Below, in pieces: positions 1-6,139 of a stretch of DNA of 8,092 bases; the stretch's first letter is position 1; each line of letters begins with the position of its first letter. The notes beneath the pieces were generated by a model that was not told where the DNA came from, did no database searches, and saw only the letters and a program-made list of their open reading frames with translations. A program made the position numbers and the translations under genes. Source of the DNA: Clostridiaceae bacterium UBA5444 (lineage in GTDB: Bacteria; Bacillota; Clostridia; Clostridiales; Oxobacteraceae); assembly GCA_002426575.1 (NCBI GenBank), contig DIRE01000044.1, forward strand, positions 1 to 8,092, in the 5' to 3' direction.

Positions 1-100
1 TGGTACCTATTTCATTTTTCATGCCAGATATATCGTCTTTTATAGGAGCTAATTTTTCATCTAATAAGCTGCTTAAAGCATTGAACAATTCTTTATCCAT
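1..100 (-). CDS. N-terminal fragment of a small, highly charged protein of unknown function (runs off the left edge)
   Basis: An open frame starts at an ATG (complement of 98-100) and stays open to the window edge, giving 33 residues that begin MDKELFNALSSLLDEKLAPI. The start is supported by GGGTGA on the minus strand (about 106-111), six bases upstream. The residues visible are rich in K, D and E with leucine and isoleucine at helical spacing, which suggests a helix or short coiled coil. No signal peptide or catalytic motif is visible. Short proteins with this kind of N-terminus are common hypothetical proteins in clostridia, but I cannot assign a family from 33 residues. The gene is divergent from the two-component system and is probably unrelated to it. 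Confidence 0.7.
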   Translation of the reverse strand, partial: MDKELFNALSSLLDEKLAPIKDDISGMKNEIGT

Positions 101-142
101 TAGCTATCACCCAATCTTATTTTTAAATATAATTGTAATTTT

Positions 143-171
143 ATATTACTAGACGATTTGAGATTTTGCAA
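143..171 (-). promoter_or_regulatory. Candidate sigma-A promoter for the leftward gene
   Basis: On the minus strand, TTGCAA (166-171) is followed after 17 bases by TAATAT (143-148), each matching 4 of 6 consensus positions. The predicted start of transcription lies near 136, giving a leader of about 36 bases to the ATG at 100. In an AT-rich region such matches arise easily by chance, so this is a candidate only. Confidence 0.35.
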
Positions 172-184
172 GTGAAATTTAAGG

Positions 185-212
185 CATAATAAGTATAAGA
201 ATCATAATAAGT
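185..212. repeat. 10-bp direct repeat in the divergent intergenic region
   Basis: CATAATAAGT occurs at 185-194 and again at 203-212, an 18-bp period. A shorter repeat, GGCAAT, follows at 223-228 and 233-238, a 10-bp period. Both lie upstream of the rightward promoter at 249-277. They may be chance AT-rich repeats or weak regulator sites; nothing else in this gap looks gene-like. Confidence 0.3.
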
Positions 213-248
213 TGAAAGTCATGGCAATCTTAGGCAATAGCAAGTAAT

Positions 249-277
249 TTGATCTTATGTAATATTCTTTATATAAT
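249..277 (+). promoter_or_regulatory. Sigma-A-type promoter for the response regulator-kinase operon
   Basis: TTGATC (249-254, 4 of 6 to TTGACA) is separated by 17 bases from a perfect TATAAT (272-277). Predicted initiation near 284 leaves a leader of about 50 bases before the regulator ATG at 333. No TNACA-N4-TGTAA site is visible in 101-332, so this promoter looks independent of the regulator it drives, consistent with basal expression of the sensing pair. Confidence 0.6.
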
Positions 278-332
278 TAGAAAAGGTACTTTTATTATTG
301 TAAAGTTATTTTGAGAAAAGAGATGAAGAAAT

Positions 333-1001
333 ATGAAAAAGATACTTATTATTGAGGACGATAGAAAAATACGTGAGGAGCTTTCAGAATTTCTTTCAAA
401 GAATGGTTATACATACGATGCTCCTTGCGAGTTTGATAATATAATAGAATATGCGCTTAAAAGTAATTCTGATCTTTATTTACTTGATATAAACCTTCCC
501 GTATTTGATGGCTATTATATATGTCGGGAGATAAGGAAAAAGTCAGATGTACCAATAATTGTAGTTACAAGCAGGGACGCAGAGATAGATGAACTTATGG
601 CTATGAATCTTGGTGCTGATGATTTTATTGCAAAACCTTATAATACCCAGATACTGCTTGCTCATATTTCTTCAGTAATAAAAAGGACTTCAAAGATAAC
701 TGTAGTAGATAGAATTGATTGTGGAGATTTTTCTATTAATCTTTCAAGGAGTAGTATAGAATGTAGGGGAGAAGAATATGAGCTTACTAAGAATGAGCTT
801 AAGATACTTACAGCCTTATATGAAAAAAGAGGCGCTATTGTAAGCCGTGAGGAGCTTATGATTGAGCTATGGAATGATGATATGTTTATTGATGATAATA
901 CTCTAACCGTTAACATAAACAGACTAAGAAAAAAACTTGAAGATATAGGACTAAAAGATGTAATAGAAACAAAAAGAGGACAGGGGTATATGGTAAGGTG
1001 A
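333..1001 (+). CDS. OmpR/PhoB-family response regulator, BceR-like
   Basis: This cytoplasmic DNA-binding regulator of 222 residues has the standard length and layout of the family. The receiver domain (about 1-117) shows the acidic pair D9/D10, phosphoacceptor D52 in the LLDINLP context, T79/S80 and the invariant K101-P102. The C-terminal winged helix (about 126-222) ends with the typical NRLRKKLE recognition-helix region and the RGQGYMVR wing. The ATG at 333 gives the conserved KKILIIEDD start, although the ribosome binding site is weak (purine-rich AAAAGAGATGAAG only). It is followed after 6 bases by a sensor kinase whose ribosome binding site overlaps this gene's end. Its likely target is the palindrome at 2063-2076 before the ABC transporter genes. 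Assignment to the BceR subgroup rests on the linked short-loop kinase, the BceAB-type transporter and that box. The inducing compound cannot be read from the sequence. Confidence 0.93.
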   Translation: MKKILIIEDDRKIREELSEFLSKNGYTYDAPCEFDNIIEYALKSNSDLYLLDINLPVFDGYYICREIRKKSDVPIIVVTSRDAEIDELMAMNLGADDFIAKPYNTQILLAHISSVIKRTSKITVVDRIDCGDFSINLSRSSIECRGEEYELTKNELKILTALYEKRGAIVSREELMIELWNDDMFIDDNTLTVNINRLRKKLEDIGLKDVIETKRGQGYMVR

Positions 1002-1007
1002 TTATAT

Positions 1008-2027
1008 ATGACTATTTATGATTTCTTTAAAGAAAAAGCATTATATATTGTATGCCACACTCTGGTAACTATTTTAACTGTACTCATAATATGGATCTTA
1101 AATCCTGTTGGAGGGCAGGCATTATCAGTGTTTATAGGCACTTTGTATGTAATCTGTGTGTCCATTCCACTAGTATTTGAATATAGGCAGAAAAAAAGCT
1201 TTTATGAAAATATTATACATATATTTAATTCTCTTGATAAGAAAAATCTTATAGCAGAAATGGTGGAGCCTCCTTCTTTTAGAGAAGGTATAATTTTATA
1301 CGATATAATAAGAGGATCAAATAAAGCAATGATAGAGGAGATAAACAAATATAAATATATGAGTGAGGAATATAGAGAATACATAGAGCTTTGGGTACAT
1401 GAAATAAAAACACCTATATCATCTTCAAAGTTAATAGCTCAAAATCATAAAAATAATATTACAGATAGTATATATGAAGAGCTTGAAAAGGTGGAAGGCC
1501 TTGTAGAACAAGTTTTATTTTATTCAAGAAGCAATAATGTAGAAAAAGATTATATAATAAAGGGAATAGATTTAAAAGGGCTATGTTTTACTGTTTTAAA
1601 AAAGAATTCAAAATTGTTTATACAAAATGCAATTAAGGTTACAATAGATAATTTAGAGGGAAATGCCTTTTCTGATTCTAAGTGGCTTGAGTTTATATTA
1701 ACTCAGATACTTACAAACTCAGTAAAGTATTCAAATAAGCCTAATGGAGAGGTTAAAATTTCTTCTAAGATAATGGAAAATAGTATAGTGCTTTCAATAA
1801 AAGACAATGGCAGTGGAATTAAAGAAAGCGAGATTCCAAGAATATTTGACAAAGGCTTTACAGGCACTAATGGAAGAAAAAATGAACGTTCAACTGGTAT
1901 GGGACTCTATATATGTAAAAAGCTTTGCGACAAATTAGGCCTTGCTATAATGGCGGACTCTAAATATGGTGAAGGAACAGAAGTTAGTATAATATTTCCT
2001 AAGGGTTCTATGACAGATGTAAGATAA
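1008..2027 (+). CDS. Intramembrane-sensing (BceS-like) sensor histidine kinase
   Basis: This membrane kinase of 339 residues is expected to phosphorylate the regulator encoded just upstream. Two N-terminal membrane segments (about 11-31 and 39-57) are joined by an outside loop of only about 7 residues. That is the hallmark of BceS-type kinases, which lack their own sensor domain and take their signal from a partner ABC transporter. The kinase core is intact: H box with H131 in HEIKTP, N box around N237 in LTQILTNSVKYS, G1 motif DNGSG at 266-270, F box IFDKGFTG at 279-286, and G2 motif STGMGL at 295-300. Its ribosome binding site (AAGGTGA, about 995-1001) overlaps the regulator's stop codon, so the two are translationally close and cotranscribed. 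A strong terminator begins within its stop codon. The partner transporter is encoded immediately downstream. Confidence 0.93.
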   Translation: MTIYDFFKEKALYIVCHTLVTILTVLIIWILNPVGGQALSVFIGTLYVICVSIPLVFEYRQKKSFYENIIHIFNSLDKKNLIAEMVEPPSFREGIILYDIIRGSNKAMIEEINKYKYMSEEYREYIELWVHEIKTPISSSKLIAQNHKNNITDSIYEELEKVEGLVEQVLFYSRSNNVEKDYIIKGIDLKGLCFTVLKKNSKLFIQNAIKVTIDNLEGNAFSDSKWLEFILTQILTNSVKYSNKPNGEVKISSKIMENSIVLSIKDNGSGIKESEIPRIFDKGFTGTNGRKNERSTGMGLYICKKLCDKLGLAIMADSKYGEGTEVSIIFPKGSMTDVR

Positions 2028-2058
2028 AGGCGGACTTTTAAAAATCCGCCTTTTATTT
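2026..2058 (+). terminator. Rho-independent terminator after the kinase gene
   Basis: A 9-bp perfect stem, AAAGGCGGA (2026-2034) with TCCGCCTTT (2045-2053), encloses a 10-base AT-only loop apart from one C, and runs into a T-rich tail (TTTTATTTATT). The stem starts inside the kinase stop codon. It should separate the regulator-kinase transcript from the transporter operon, so that the latter depends on its own promoter. Confidence 0.88.
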
Positions 2059-2062
2059 ATTG

Positions 2063-2076
2063 TTACAGAAATGTAA
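2063..2076 (+). promoter_or_regulatory. BceR-type operator: perfect TTACA-N4-TGTAA palindrome
   Basis: TTACA (2063-2067), four bases GAAA, then TGTAA (2072-2076) form a perfect inverted repeat. They match the TNACA-N4-TGTAA consensus established for BceR-group regulators of Bacillus and relatives. A further TGTAA lies at 2083-2087, 11 bp on, in direct orientation, possibly a second half-site. The box is about 40 bp upstream of the TATAAT at 2116, which itself lacks a good -35 element, as expected for an activated promoter. Binding by the regulator encoded at 333-1001 is inferred. Confidence 0.75.
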
Positions 2077-2115
2077 GGCTTGTGTAATATAAAGTTATGG
2101 AAGGGAAAAACTTAT

Positions 2116-2121
2116 TATAAT
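2116..2121 (+). promoter_or_regulatory. -10 box of the transporter-operon promoter (activator-dependent type)
   Basis: A perfect TATAAT at 2116-2121 has no recognisable -35 hexamer 17 bp upstream (AGTTAT at 2093-2098). This fits a promoter that needs the regulator bound at 2063-2076. Initiation would be near 2128, about 30 bases before the ATPase start. An alternative is TTGTTA (2060-2065), 17 bases, TGTAAT (2083-2088), which would overlap the operator and would instead imply repression. The first reading suits the known positive control of such systems better. Confidence 0.5.
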
Positions 2122-2143
2122 AAAATAGAACCATCATAGAGAT

Positions 2144-2149
2144 GGAGGA
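2144..2149 (+). promoter_or_regulatory. Ribosome binding site that fixes the ATPase start at 2157
   Basis: GGAGGA (2144-2149) lies 7 bases before the ATG at 2157. An in-frame ATG at 2142 overlaps this site and has no ribosome binding site of its own, so it is unlikely to be the start. Confidence 0.8.
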
Positions 2150-2156
2150 ATACAAA

Positions 2157-2924
2157 ATGAAAGAAGTATTAAAAGTTTCAAACATTGAAAAATATTATGG
2201 AAATAAAAGTAACCTTACAAAAGCTATTGATAACGTCAGCTTTTCAGTTAATGAGGGGGAATTCGTAGGTATAATGGGCGCATCTGGAAGTGGAAAAACC
2301 ACACTTTTAAACTGTATATCTACAATTGATACCGTAACAAGTGGTCATATTTATATTAGGGATATGGATATAACTGAAATGAAAAGCCGCGACCTTGCAC
2401 GATTTAGACGTGAAGAGCTAGGATTTGTATTTCAGGATTTCAACCTTTTAGATACTTTAACAGGTTTTGAAAATATAATACTAACTCTTACAATATCAGG
2501 GGTTAACCATAAAGAGGCAGAAAAAAGGGTACTAGATGTTGCAAATAAACTTGATATAGCTGATATACTTTCAAAATACCCATATGAGATGTCAGGTGGA
2601 CAGAGACAGAGAGTTGCAGCGGCAAGGGCAATAATATCAAACCCTGCAATGATACTTGCAGATGAGCCTACAGGAGCCCTAGATTCAAAATCAGCGCGCA
2701 TGCTTCTTGAAAGTTTTGAAAATCTAAATAATAAGCTTAAGGCCACCATTTTAATGGTTACCCATGATGCTTTTACTGCAAGCTACTGTAGCAGGATACT
2801 TTTCATAAAGGATGGCAGGATATTTAATGAGCTAATAAAAGGAGAAAGCAGCAGAAAGGAATTCTTTAATAAAATAATTGACGTTGTAACCCTTCTTGGA
2901 GGTGACGCAACAAATGTTTTTTAA
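2157..2924 (+). CDS. ABC transporter ATP-binding protein, BceA-like (MacB/LolD type)
   Basis: This cytoplasmic ATPase of 255 residues powers the FtsX-type permease encoded next. Numbered from the ATG at 2157, it has Walker A GASGSGKTT at 41-49, Q-loop glutamine at 93 (FVFQDFNLLD), signature MSGGQ at 145-149 and Walker B ILADE at 166-170. The D-loop GALD follows, and the H-loop is H203 in MVTHD. The string DEPTGALDS is typical of the MacB/LolD/BceA branch, whose members handle antimicrobial peptides or lipoproteins rather than taking up small solutes. Its last 11 bases overlap the permease gene, which indicates coupled translation and a shared complex. In BceAB systems the ATPase-permease complex both removes the peptide from its envelope target and signals to the kinase. 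Expression is expected from the box-controlled promoter at 2063-2121. Confidence 0.93.
   Translation: MKEVLKVSNIEKYYGNKSNLTKAIDNVSFSVNEGEFVGIMGASGSGKTTLLNCISTIDTVTSGHIYIRDMDITEMKSRDLARFRREELGFVFQDFNLLDTLTGFENIILTLTISGVNHKEAEKRVLDVANKLDIADILSKYPYEMSGGQRQRVAAARAIISNPAMILADEPTGALDSKSARMLLESFENLNNKLKATILMVTHDAFTASYCSRILFIKDGRIFNELIKGESSRKEFFNKIIDVVTLLGGDATNVF
2898..2905 (+). promoter_or_regulatory. Consensus ribosome binding site that fixes the permease start at 2914
   Basis: GGAGGTGA, a perfect eight-base match to the anti-Shine-Dalgarno sequence, lies inside the ATPase gene and 8 bases before ATG 2914. An in-frame TTG at 2896 precedes this site and is therefore not the start. Confidence 0.88.
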
Positions 2925-4926
2925 GTTGTCACTTAAAAATGTACGCAAAAGCTTTAAAAATTATGCACTGTATTTTCTTACACTAACATTTGGGGTATGT
3001 ATATTCTATATATTCAACTCCATAGAAGCACAGAAGGCAATGATGCATATATCTGAATCAACAGCACAGATGATGATGACACTAACAGAACTTATGGGAA
3101 CGATTTCAGTATTTGTATCAATTATACTTGGATTTTTAATAGTATATGCAAATAATTTTTTAATAAGAAGAAGAAAGAGAGAAATCGGAATCTATATGAT
3201 ACTTGGGATGGAAAAGGGAAAGGTGGCAAAAATACTTGCAGCAGAAACCTTTATAATAGGAATATTGTCCTTAGGCGCAGGCCTTGCTGCAGGGGTGTTT
3301 TTGTCTCAAGGACTTTCCGTTGTAACAGCAAAGATTTTTGATGTTGATATGATAGGATACAAATTTATATTTTCTCAGGAGGCTTTTTTAAAAACAATTG
3401 TATATTTTGGAATAATATTTTTAATAGTAATGGCTATGAGTATTATTTCTGTATCTAAATATAAGTTGATTGATTTAGTAAATGCTGACAAACAGAACGA
3501 AAAGCCAAAGATTAAAAATACTTGGTGTTCAGTTATACTTTTCATATTATCTATTGCATGCATTGGCACCGCTTATAAACTTGTGCTAAAGAATGGCATT
3601 AAGATGTTTGATAAAAGGCTACTTTTTGAAATTATATTAGGCTCTATTGGAACATTTTTGTTTTTTGCATCACTATCTGGTTTCTTCCTTAAGGTGATAC
3701 AATCAAACAAAAAGTTATATTTAAAGGGACTTAATATGTTTATACTACGCCAGATAAATTCAAGGATAAATAGTGCCCATATATCAATGTCTCTTATATG
3801 CCTTATGCTATTTTTTACCATAGGGATACTCTCTACAGGCCTTGGAATGACAGATGTAATGAATAAGTCTTATAAAGAATCCACCCCTTATGATGTTTCT
3901 TTTGAAAAAGAGGGCGAAGGAAGTATATATGAAAAGTTTAAAGAATACGGCTTGGATATATATAAATACACGGACGAGTATGTAGAGTTTTCTATGTATC
4001 AACATGAAGATAAAAACCTTACAAAGGGACAAATACTCAAAAATTTCAATGATAAAAAGCTTGAGTGGATTAGCGATGAATCCCCCTTATATCTAATTAA
4101 GGTATCTGATTATAACAAACTTATGAAACTTCAAGGAAAAGATGGCATAGATTTATCACAAAATCAGGTTGCTGTATTTTCTGATTATACAGAGGCAGTA
4201 CCAGAGTTAAGGGCGGCTCTTATGGAATTTATTAAAATGAAACACCCTATAAATATATCTAAAAAGGACTATGAAGTGTATCCAAAGTTGTTGACAGATG
4301 CTGTGGTTACAGGCCCAGTAAGCAATATAGTGGTAGCGATTGTAGTACCTGATGATGTAACTTACAAAAGCTCTGTATTTAATACAATGATCAGTTTTAA
4401 CTGTAACCGCAGCAGTAATAGCTTTGATGCTCAGGACAAATTAGAGAAAGAACTTATTTCATTAGATAAAAAGTACAATGACAAAAAGGATTTGATGATG
4501 ATAGAAGGGGCAACAAAGAATGTGGTTAAATCTATGTTAGCAGGTACAAATGCAATAATAGCATTTGTAGGAATATACCTGGGATTAATCTTTCTTATAA
4601 CAAGTGCTGCAATACTTGCACTTCAGCAGCTTTCAGAGGCTGCGGACAATAGAAGCAGATACAATATATTGAAAAAGGTAGGCAGTGACGATAAACTTAT
4701 TAACCGTGCATTATTTAAACAGATAGCAATATATTTTATGATGCCTCTTGCTTTGGCATGTGTACATTCTGTAGTTGGGATTAAGGTGGCAAATGATATT
4801 GTAAAAACAATGGGGCATATAAATGCAATAGGTAATATAATCATAACTGCAGTACTTATTTTGGTTGTTTATGGCTCATATTTTACTGCAACTTATTTTA
4901 GCAGTAAAAGGATTATTTTGAAGTGA
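2914..4926 (+). CDS. BceB-like FtsX-family ABC transporter permease with large extracellular domain
   Basis: This membrane protein of 670 residues from the ATG at 2914 begins MFFKLSLKNVRKSFKNY, the usual N-terminus of BceB-type permeases. About ten membrane segments are visible: near 17-37, 62-84, 106-130, 160-182, 204-222, 236-258, 289-312, 545-570, 601-625 and 640-660. The soluble stretch of about 230 residues between segments 7 and 8 (about 313-544) is the diagnostic extracellular domain, which in this family determines which peptide is recognised. The segments around 62-182 and 545-660 correspond to FtsX-like domains. The gene overlaps the ATPase gene by 11 bases and is the last of the operon. 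Known relatives (BceB, VraE/VraG, AnrB types) give resistance to peptides such as bacitracin, nisin or other lantibiotics, but the extracellular domain is too variable to name a substrate. No frameshift or missing segment was seen. Confidence 0.9.
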   Translation: MFFKLSLKNVRKSFKNYALYFLTLTFGVCIFYIFNSIEAQKAMMHISESTAQMMMTLTELMGTISVFVSIILGFLIVYANNFLIRRRKREIGIYMILGMEKGKVAKILAAETFIIGILSLGAGLAAGVFLSQGLSVVTAKIFDVDMIGYKFIFSQEAFLKTIVYFGIIFLIVMAMSIISVSKYKLIDLVNADKQNEKPKIKNTWCSVILFILSIACIGTAYKLVLKNGIKMFDKRLLFEIILGSIGTFLFFASLSGFFLKVIQSNKKLYLKGLNMFILRQINSRINSAHISMSLICLMLFFTIGILSTGLGMTDVMNKSYKESTPYDVSFEKEGEGSIYEKFKEYGLDIYKYTDEYVEFSMYQHEDKNLTKGQILKNFNDKKLEWISDESPLYLIKVSDYNKLMKLQGKDGIDLSQNQVAVFSDYTEAVPELRAALMEFIKMKHPINISKKDYEVYPKLLTDAVVTGPVSNIVVAIVVPDDVTYKSSVFNTMISFNCNRSSNSFDAQDKLEKELISLDKKYNDKKDLMMIEGATKNVVKSMLAGTNAIIAFVGIYLGLIFLITSAAILALQQLSEAADNRSRYNILKKVGSDDKLINRALFKQIAIYFMMPLALACVHSVVGIKVANDIVKTMGHINAIGNIIITAVLILVVYGSYFTATYFSSKRIILK

Positions 4927-4940
4927 GATATTTAATGACG

Positions 4941-4979
4941 TTACCTAGGATCATTACAAACGATAATGATTCTAGGTAA
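4941..4979 (+). terminator. Long hairpin after the permease gene, terminator-like but without a T-tract
   Basis: A 16-bp inverted repeat (4941-4956 with 4964-4979) carries one G-T wobble and a 7-base loop (CAAACGA), beginning 14 bases after the permease stop. The sequence following it (TTCCAATT) is not a convincing U-run, so termination may be weak, or the structure may protect or process the mRNA 3' end. As the only strong structure between the transporter operon and the next gene, it is the best candidate for the operon's end. Confidence 0.5.
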
Positions 4980-5002
4980 TTCCAATTATAGAGTATTTGG
5001 GA

Positions 5003-5008
5003 TATAAT
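5003..5008 (+). promoter_or_regulatory. Candidate -10 box for the radical SAM gene
   Basis: A perfect TATAAT at 5003-5008 has only a poor -35 counterpart (TTCCAA, 4980-4985, 17-bp spacing). Initiation near 5015 would put the heptamer repeats at 5011-5045 into the 5' leader. It may be a weak or activator-dependent promoter, or a chance match. Confidence 0.4.
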
Positions 5009-5010
5009 AT

Positions 5011-5045
5011 AAAAGGTAAAAGCTAAGAGCTAAAAAGTAAAAGGT
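5011..5045. repeat. Degenerate 7-bp tandem repeat, five units (AAAAGST-like)
   Basis: Read in sevens from 5011 the sequence is AAAAGGT, AAAAGCT, AAGAGCT, AAAAAGT, AAAAGGT. The first and last units are identical and the variation is mostly at positions 3 to 6. The array ends 7 bases before the ribosome binding site of the radical SAM gene. A related 7-bp array lies at 8060-8080, beyond the other end of the two-gene block. Confidence 0.75.
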
Positions 5046-5052
5046 AAACTTA

Positions 5053-5060
5053 GGGGGTGA
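5053..5060 (+). promoter_or_regulatory. Ribosome binding site supporting a GTG start at 5065
   Basis: GGGGGTGA differs by one base from GGAGGTGA and ends 4 bases before GTG 5065. The next in-frame ATG (5107) has no comparable site and would remove 14 residues. Confidence 0.7.
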
Positions 5061-5064
5061 TAGG

Positions 5065-6039
5065 GTGGATATTAAGACTAGAGAAGATGTTGTTTCGGTA
5101 CTTAATATGCCTTTTGATGAATTTGAGAAAACTGTGAAGAAACAAGCTTTTTATACGCTTATTGAATCTAAGAAAAATAAGGTTTTGGTTTCGGGAATGA
5201 TAGCCTATGATAATATCTGCAAAAACTGGTGCACATACTGCGGAATGAGAGCAGGAAATAACAAGTTAAAGAGATATAGGCTAAGTTTAAATGATATATT
5301 TGATATTGAGAACCAAATCAAGAAAGCAGGGCTGCATAGTGTTTTCCTTATATCAGGGGAAGATCCAAAGTATGATTTTAATGACATTTTAAAAATGGTA
5401 AGGCATGCAAAAGATATTGGGCTTTTTGTAATACTTGCAGCTGGAGAGCAATCATTGGATGGATTTAAAGCCTTGAAAGAAGCTGGGCTTGATGAATATG
5501 CGTTAAAATATGAGACACAAAATAGAGAGTTATTTAATAAAATTAAGCCATCTACAACCTTTGATAAGAGAATGGAGGCAATCTACAATGTGAAAGAAGC
5601 TGGATTAAAACTTGGCTCTGGAAGCATAGTGGATTTTCCTCATCAGACCATAGAGAATATTGCAGATGATATAATGCTTGCTTATGAATTAAAAATTAAC
5701 TGGGCTCCAATTATACCTTACATACCAGTTCCAGGGACTCCATTAGCAGGGGAAGGAAAAGCGGGCAACATTTTTATTATGCAGAAGGTTATTTCTATAT
5801 TAAGAATAATGCTTCCCGATGTAAATATTACTGCACAGCAGCCTGGAGAAGATTTAAGGAAAGGCCTTGGAGACTTTGAAGGCAATAAAAATGCAATACT
5901 TGCAGGGGCAAACGTACTGTTTGCAGATATGACCCCAAAAGAAGATAAGGAAAACTTTGCAGTTATAAACAACAGGATGTTAAACGAGGTTGAAAGGATA
6001 GATGATATTATAAAGTCAGTAGGTATGGAAAGACAATAA
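5065..6039 (+). CDS. Radical SAM protein of the HydE/PylB/BioB superfamily, substrate unknown
   Basis: The protein has 324 residues with a GTG start. The cluster motif C52-x3-C56-x2-C59 (ICKNWCTYCGMR) would bind a [4Fe-4S] cluster and cleave S-adenosylmethionine. It is followed by N65/N66 and RYRLS (70-74), SGEDP (97-101), YALKYET (145-151), SGSIVDFPHQT (185-195), IPYIPVPGTPLAGE (217-230) and LAGANVLFADMTP (279-291). As I know the family, this order matches [FeFe]-hydrogenase maturase HydE and methylornithine synthase PylB. HydE typically has a YCGIR..N motif and an NLTP-like end. Here the C-terminal part after DMTP lacks the tyrosine-rich Y..Y..K tail I associate with HydE. No hydF, hydG, pylC or pylD is nearby, and no gene in the window contains an in-frame TAG. 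I therefore call the superfamily only. A dispersed true HydE remains possible. The DUF4838-like gene follows after 100 bases. Confidence 0.85.
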   Translation: MDIKTREDVVSVLNMPFDEFEKTVKKQAFYTLIESKKNKVLVSGMIAYDNICKNWCTYCGMRAGNNKLKRYRLSLNDIFDIENQIKKAGLHSVFLISGEDPKYDFNDILKMVRHAKDIGLFVILAAGEQSLDGFKALKEAGLDEYALKYETQNRELFNKIKPSTTFDKRMEAIYNVKEAGLKLGSGSIVDFPHQTIENIADDIMLAYELKINWAPIIPYIPVPGTPLAGEGKAGNIFIMQKVISILRIMLPDVNITAQQPGEDLRKGLGDFEGNKNAILAGANVLFADMTPKEDKENFAVINNRMLNEVERIDDIIKSVGMERQ

Positions 6040-6139
6040 GTATATAACAGATCCAGTTGAAGGTAATATAAACTATACCAAAGTTGTATGACAGTATATG
6101 TTTTGTTAAAGAAATAAAAGATCAGCATAGGAGGAGTAT

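Noticed and set aside
2142..2156. An upstream ATG that would extend the ATPase by five residues
   Set aside because: It overlaps the GGAGGA ribosome binding site that serves the ATG at 2157, and has none of its own.
2432..2749. A minus-strand open frame of 105 codons opposite the ABC ATPase
   Set aside because: It overlaps the conserved signature and Walker B region of the ATPase, so the openness is explained by the coding strand.
4957..4979. Resemblance of GATAATGAT at 4962-4970 to a Fur box
   Set aside because: Only one half matches; the rest (TCTAGGTAA) does not fit and is fully explained as the right arm of the hairpin.
5065..6039. Calling the radical SAM gene hydE, pylB or bioB outright
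   Set aside because: The superfamily blocks are shared by these enzymes, none of the pathway partners is present, and the C-terminus is not decisive, so a specific symbol would be a guess.
6084..6112. Possible promoter TTGTAT-N17-TAAAGA before the DUF4838-like gene
   Set aside because: Only 3 of 6 matches in the -10 box and a poor -35; in AT-rich DNA this is not above chance.
5718..6128. A minus-strand open frame of 136 codons opposite the end of the radical SAM gene
   Set aside because: It lies almost wholly inside a well-supported gene on the other strand. It also has no recognisable domain and a composition typical of a shadow frame.
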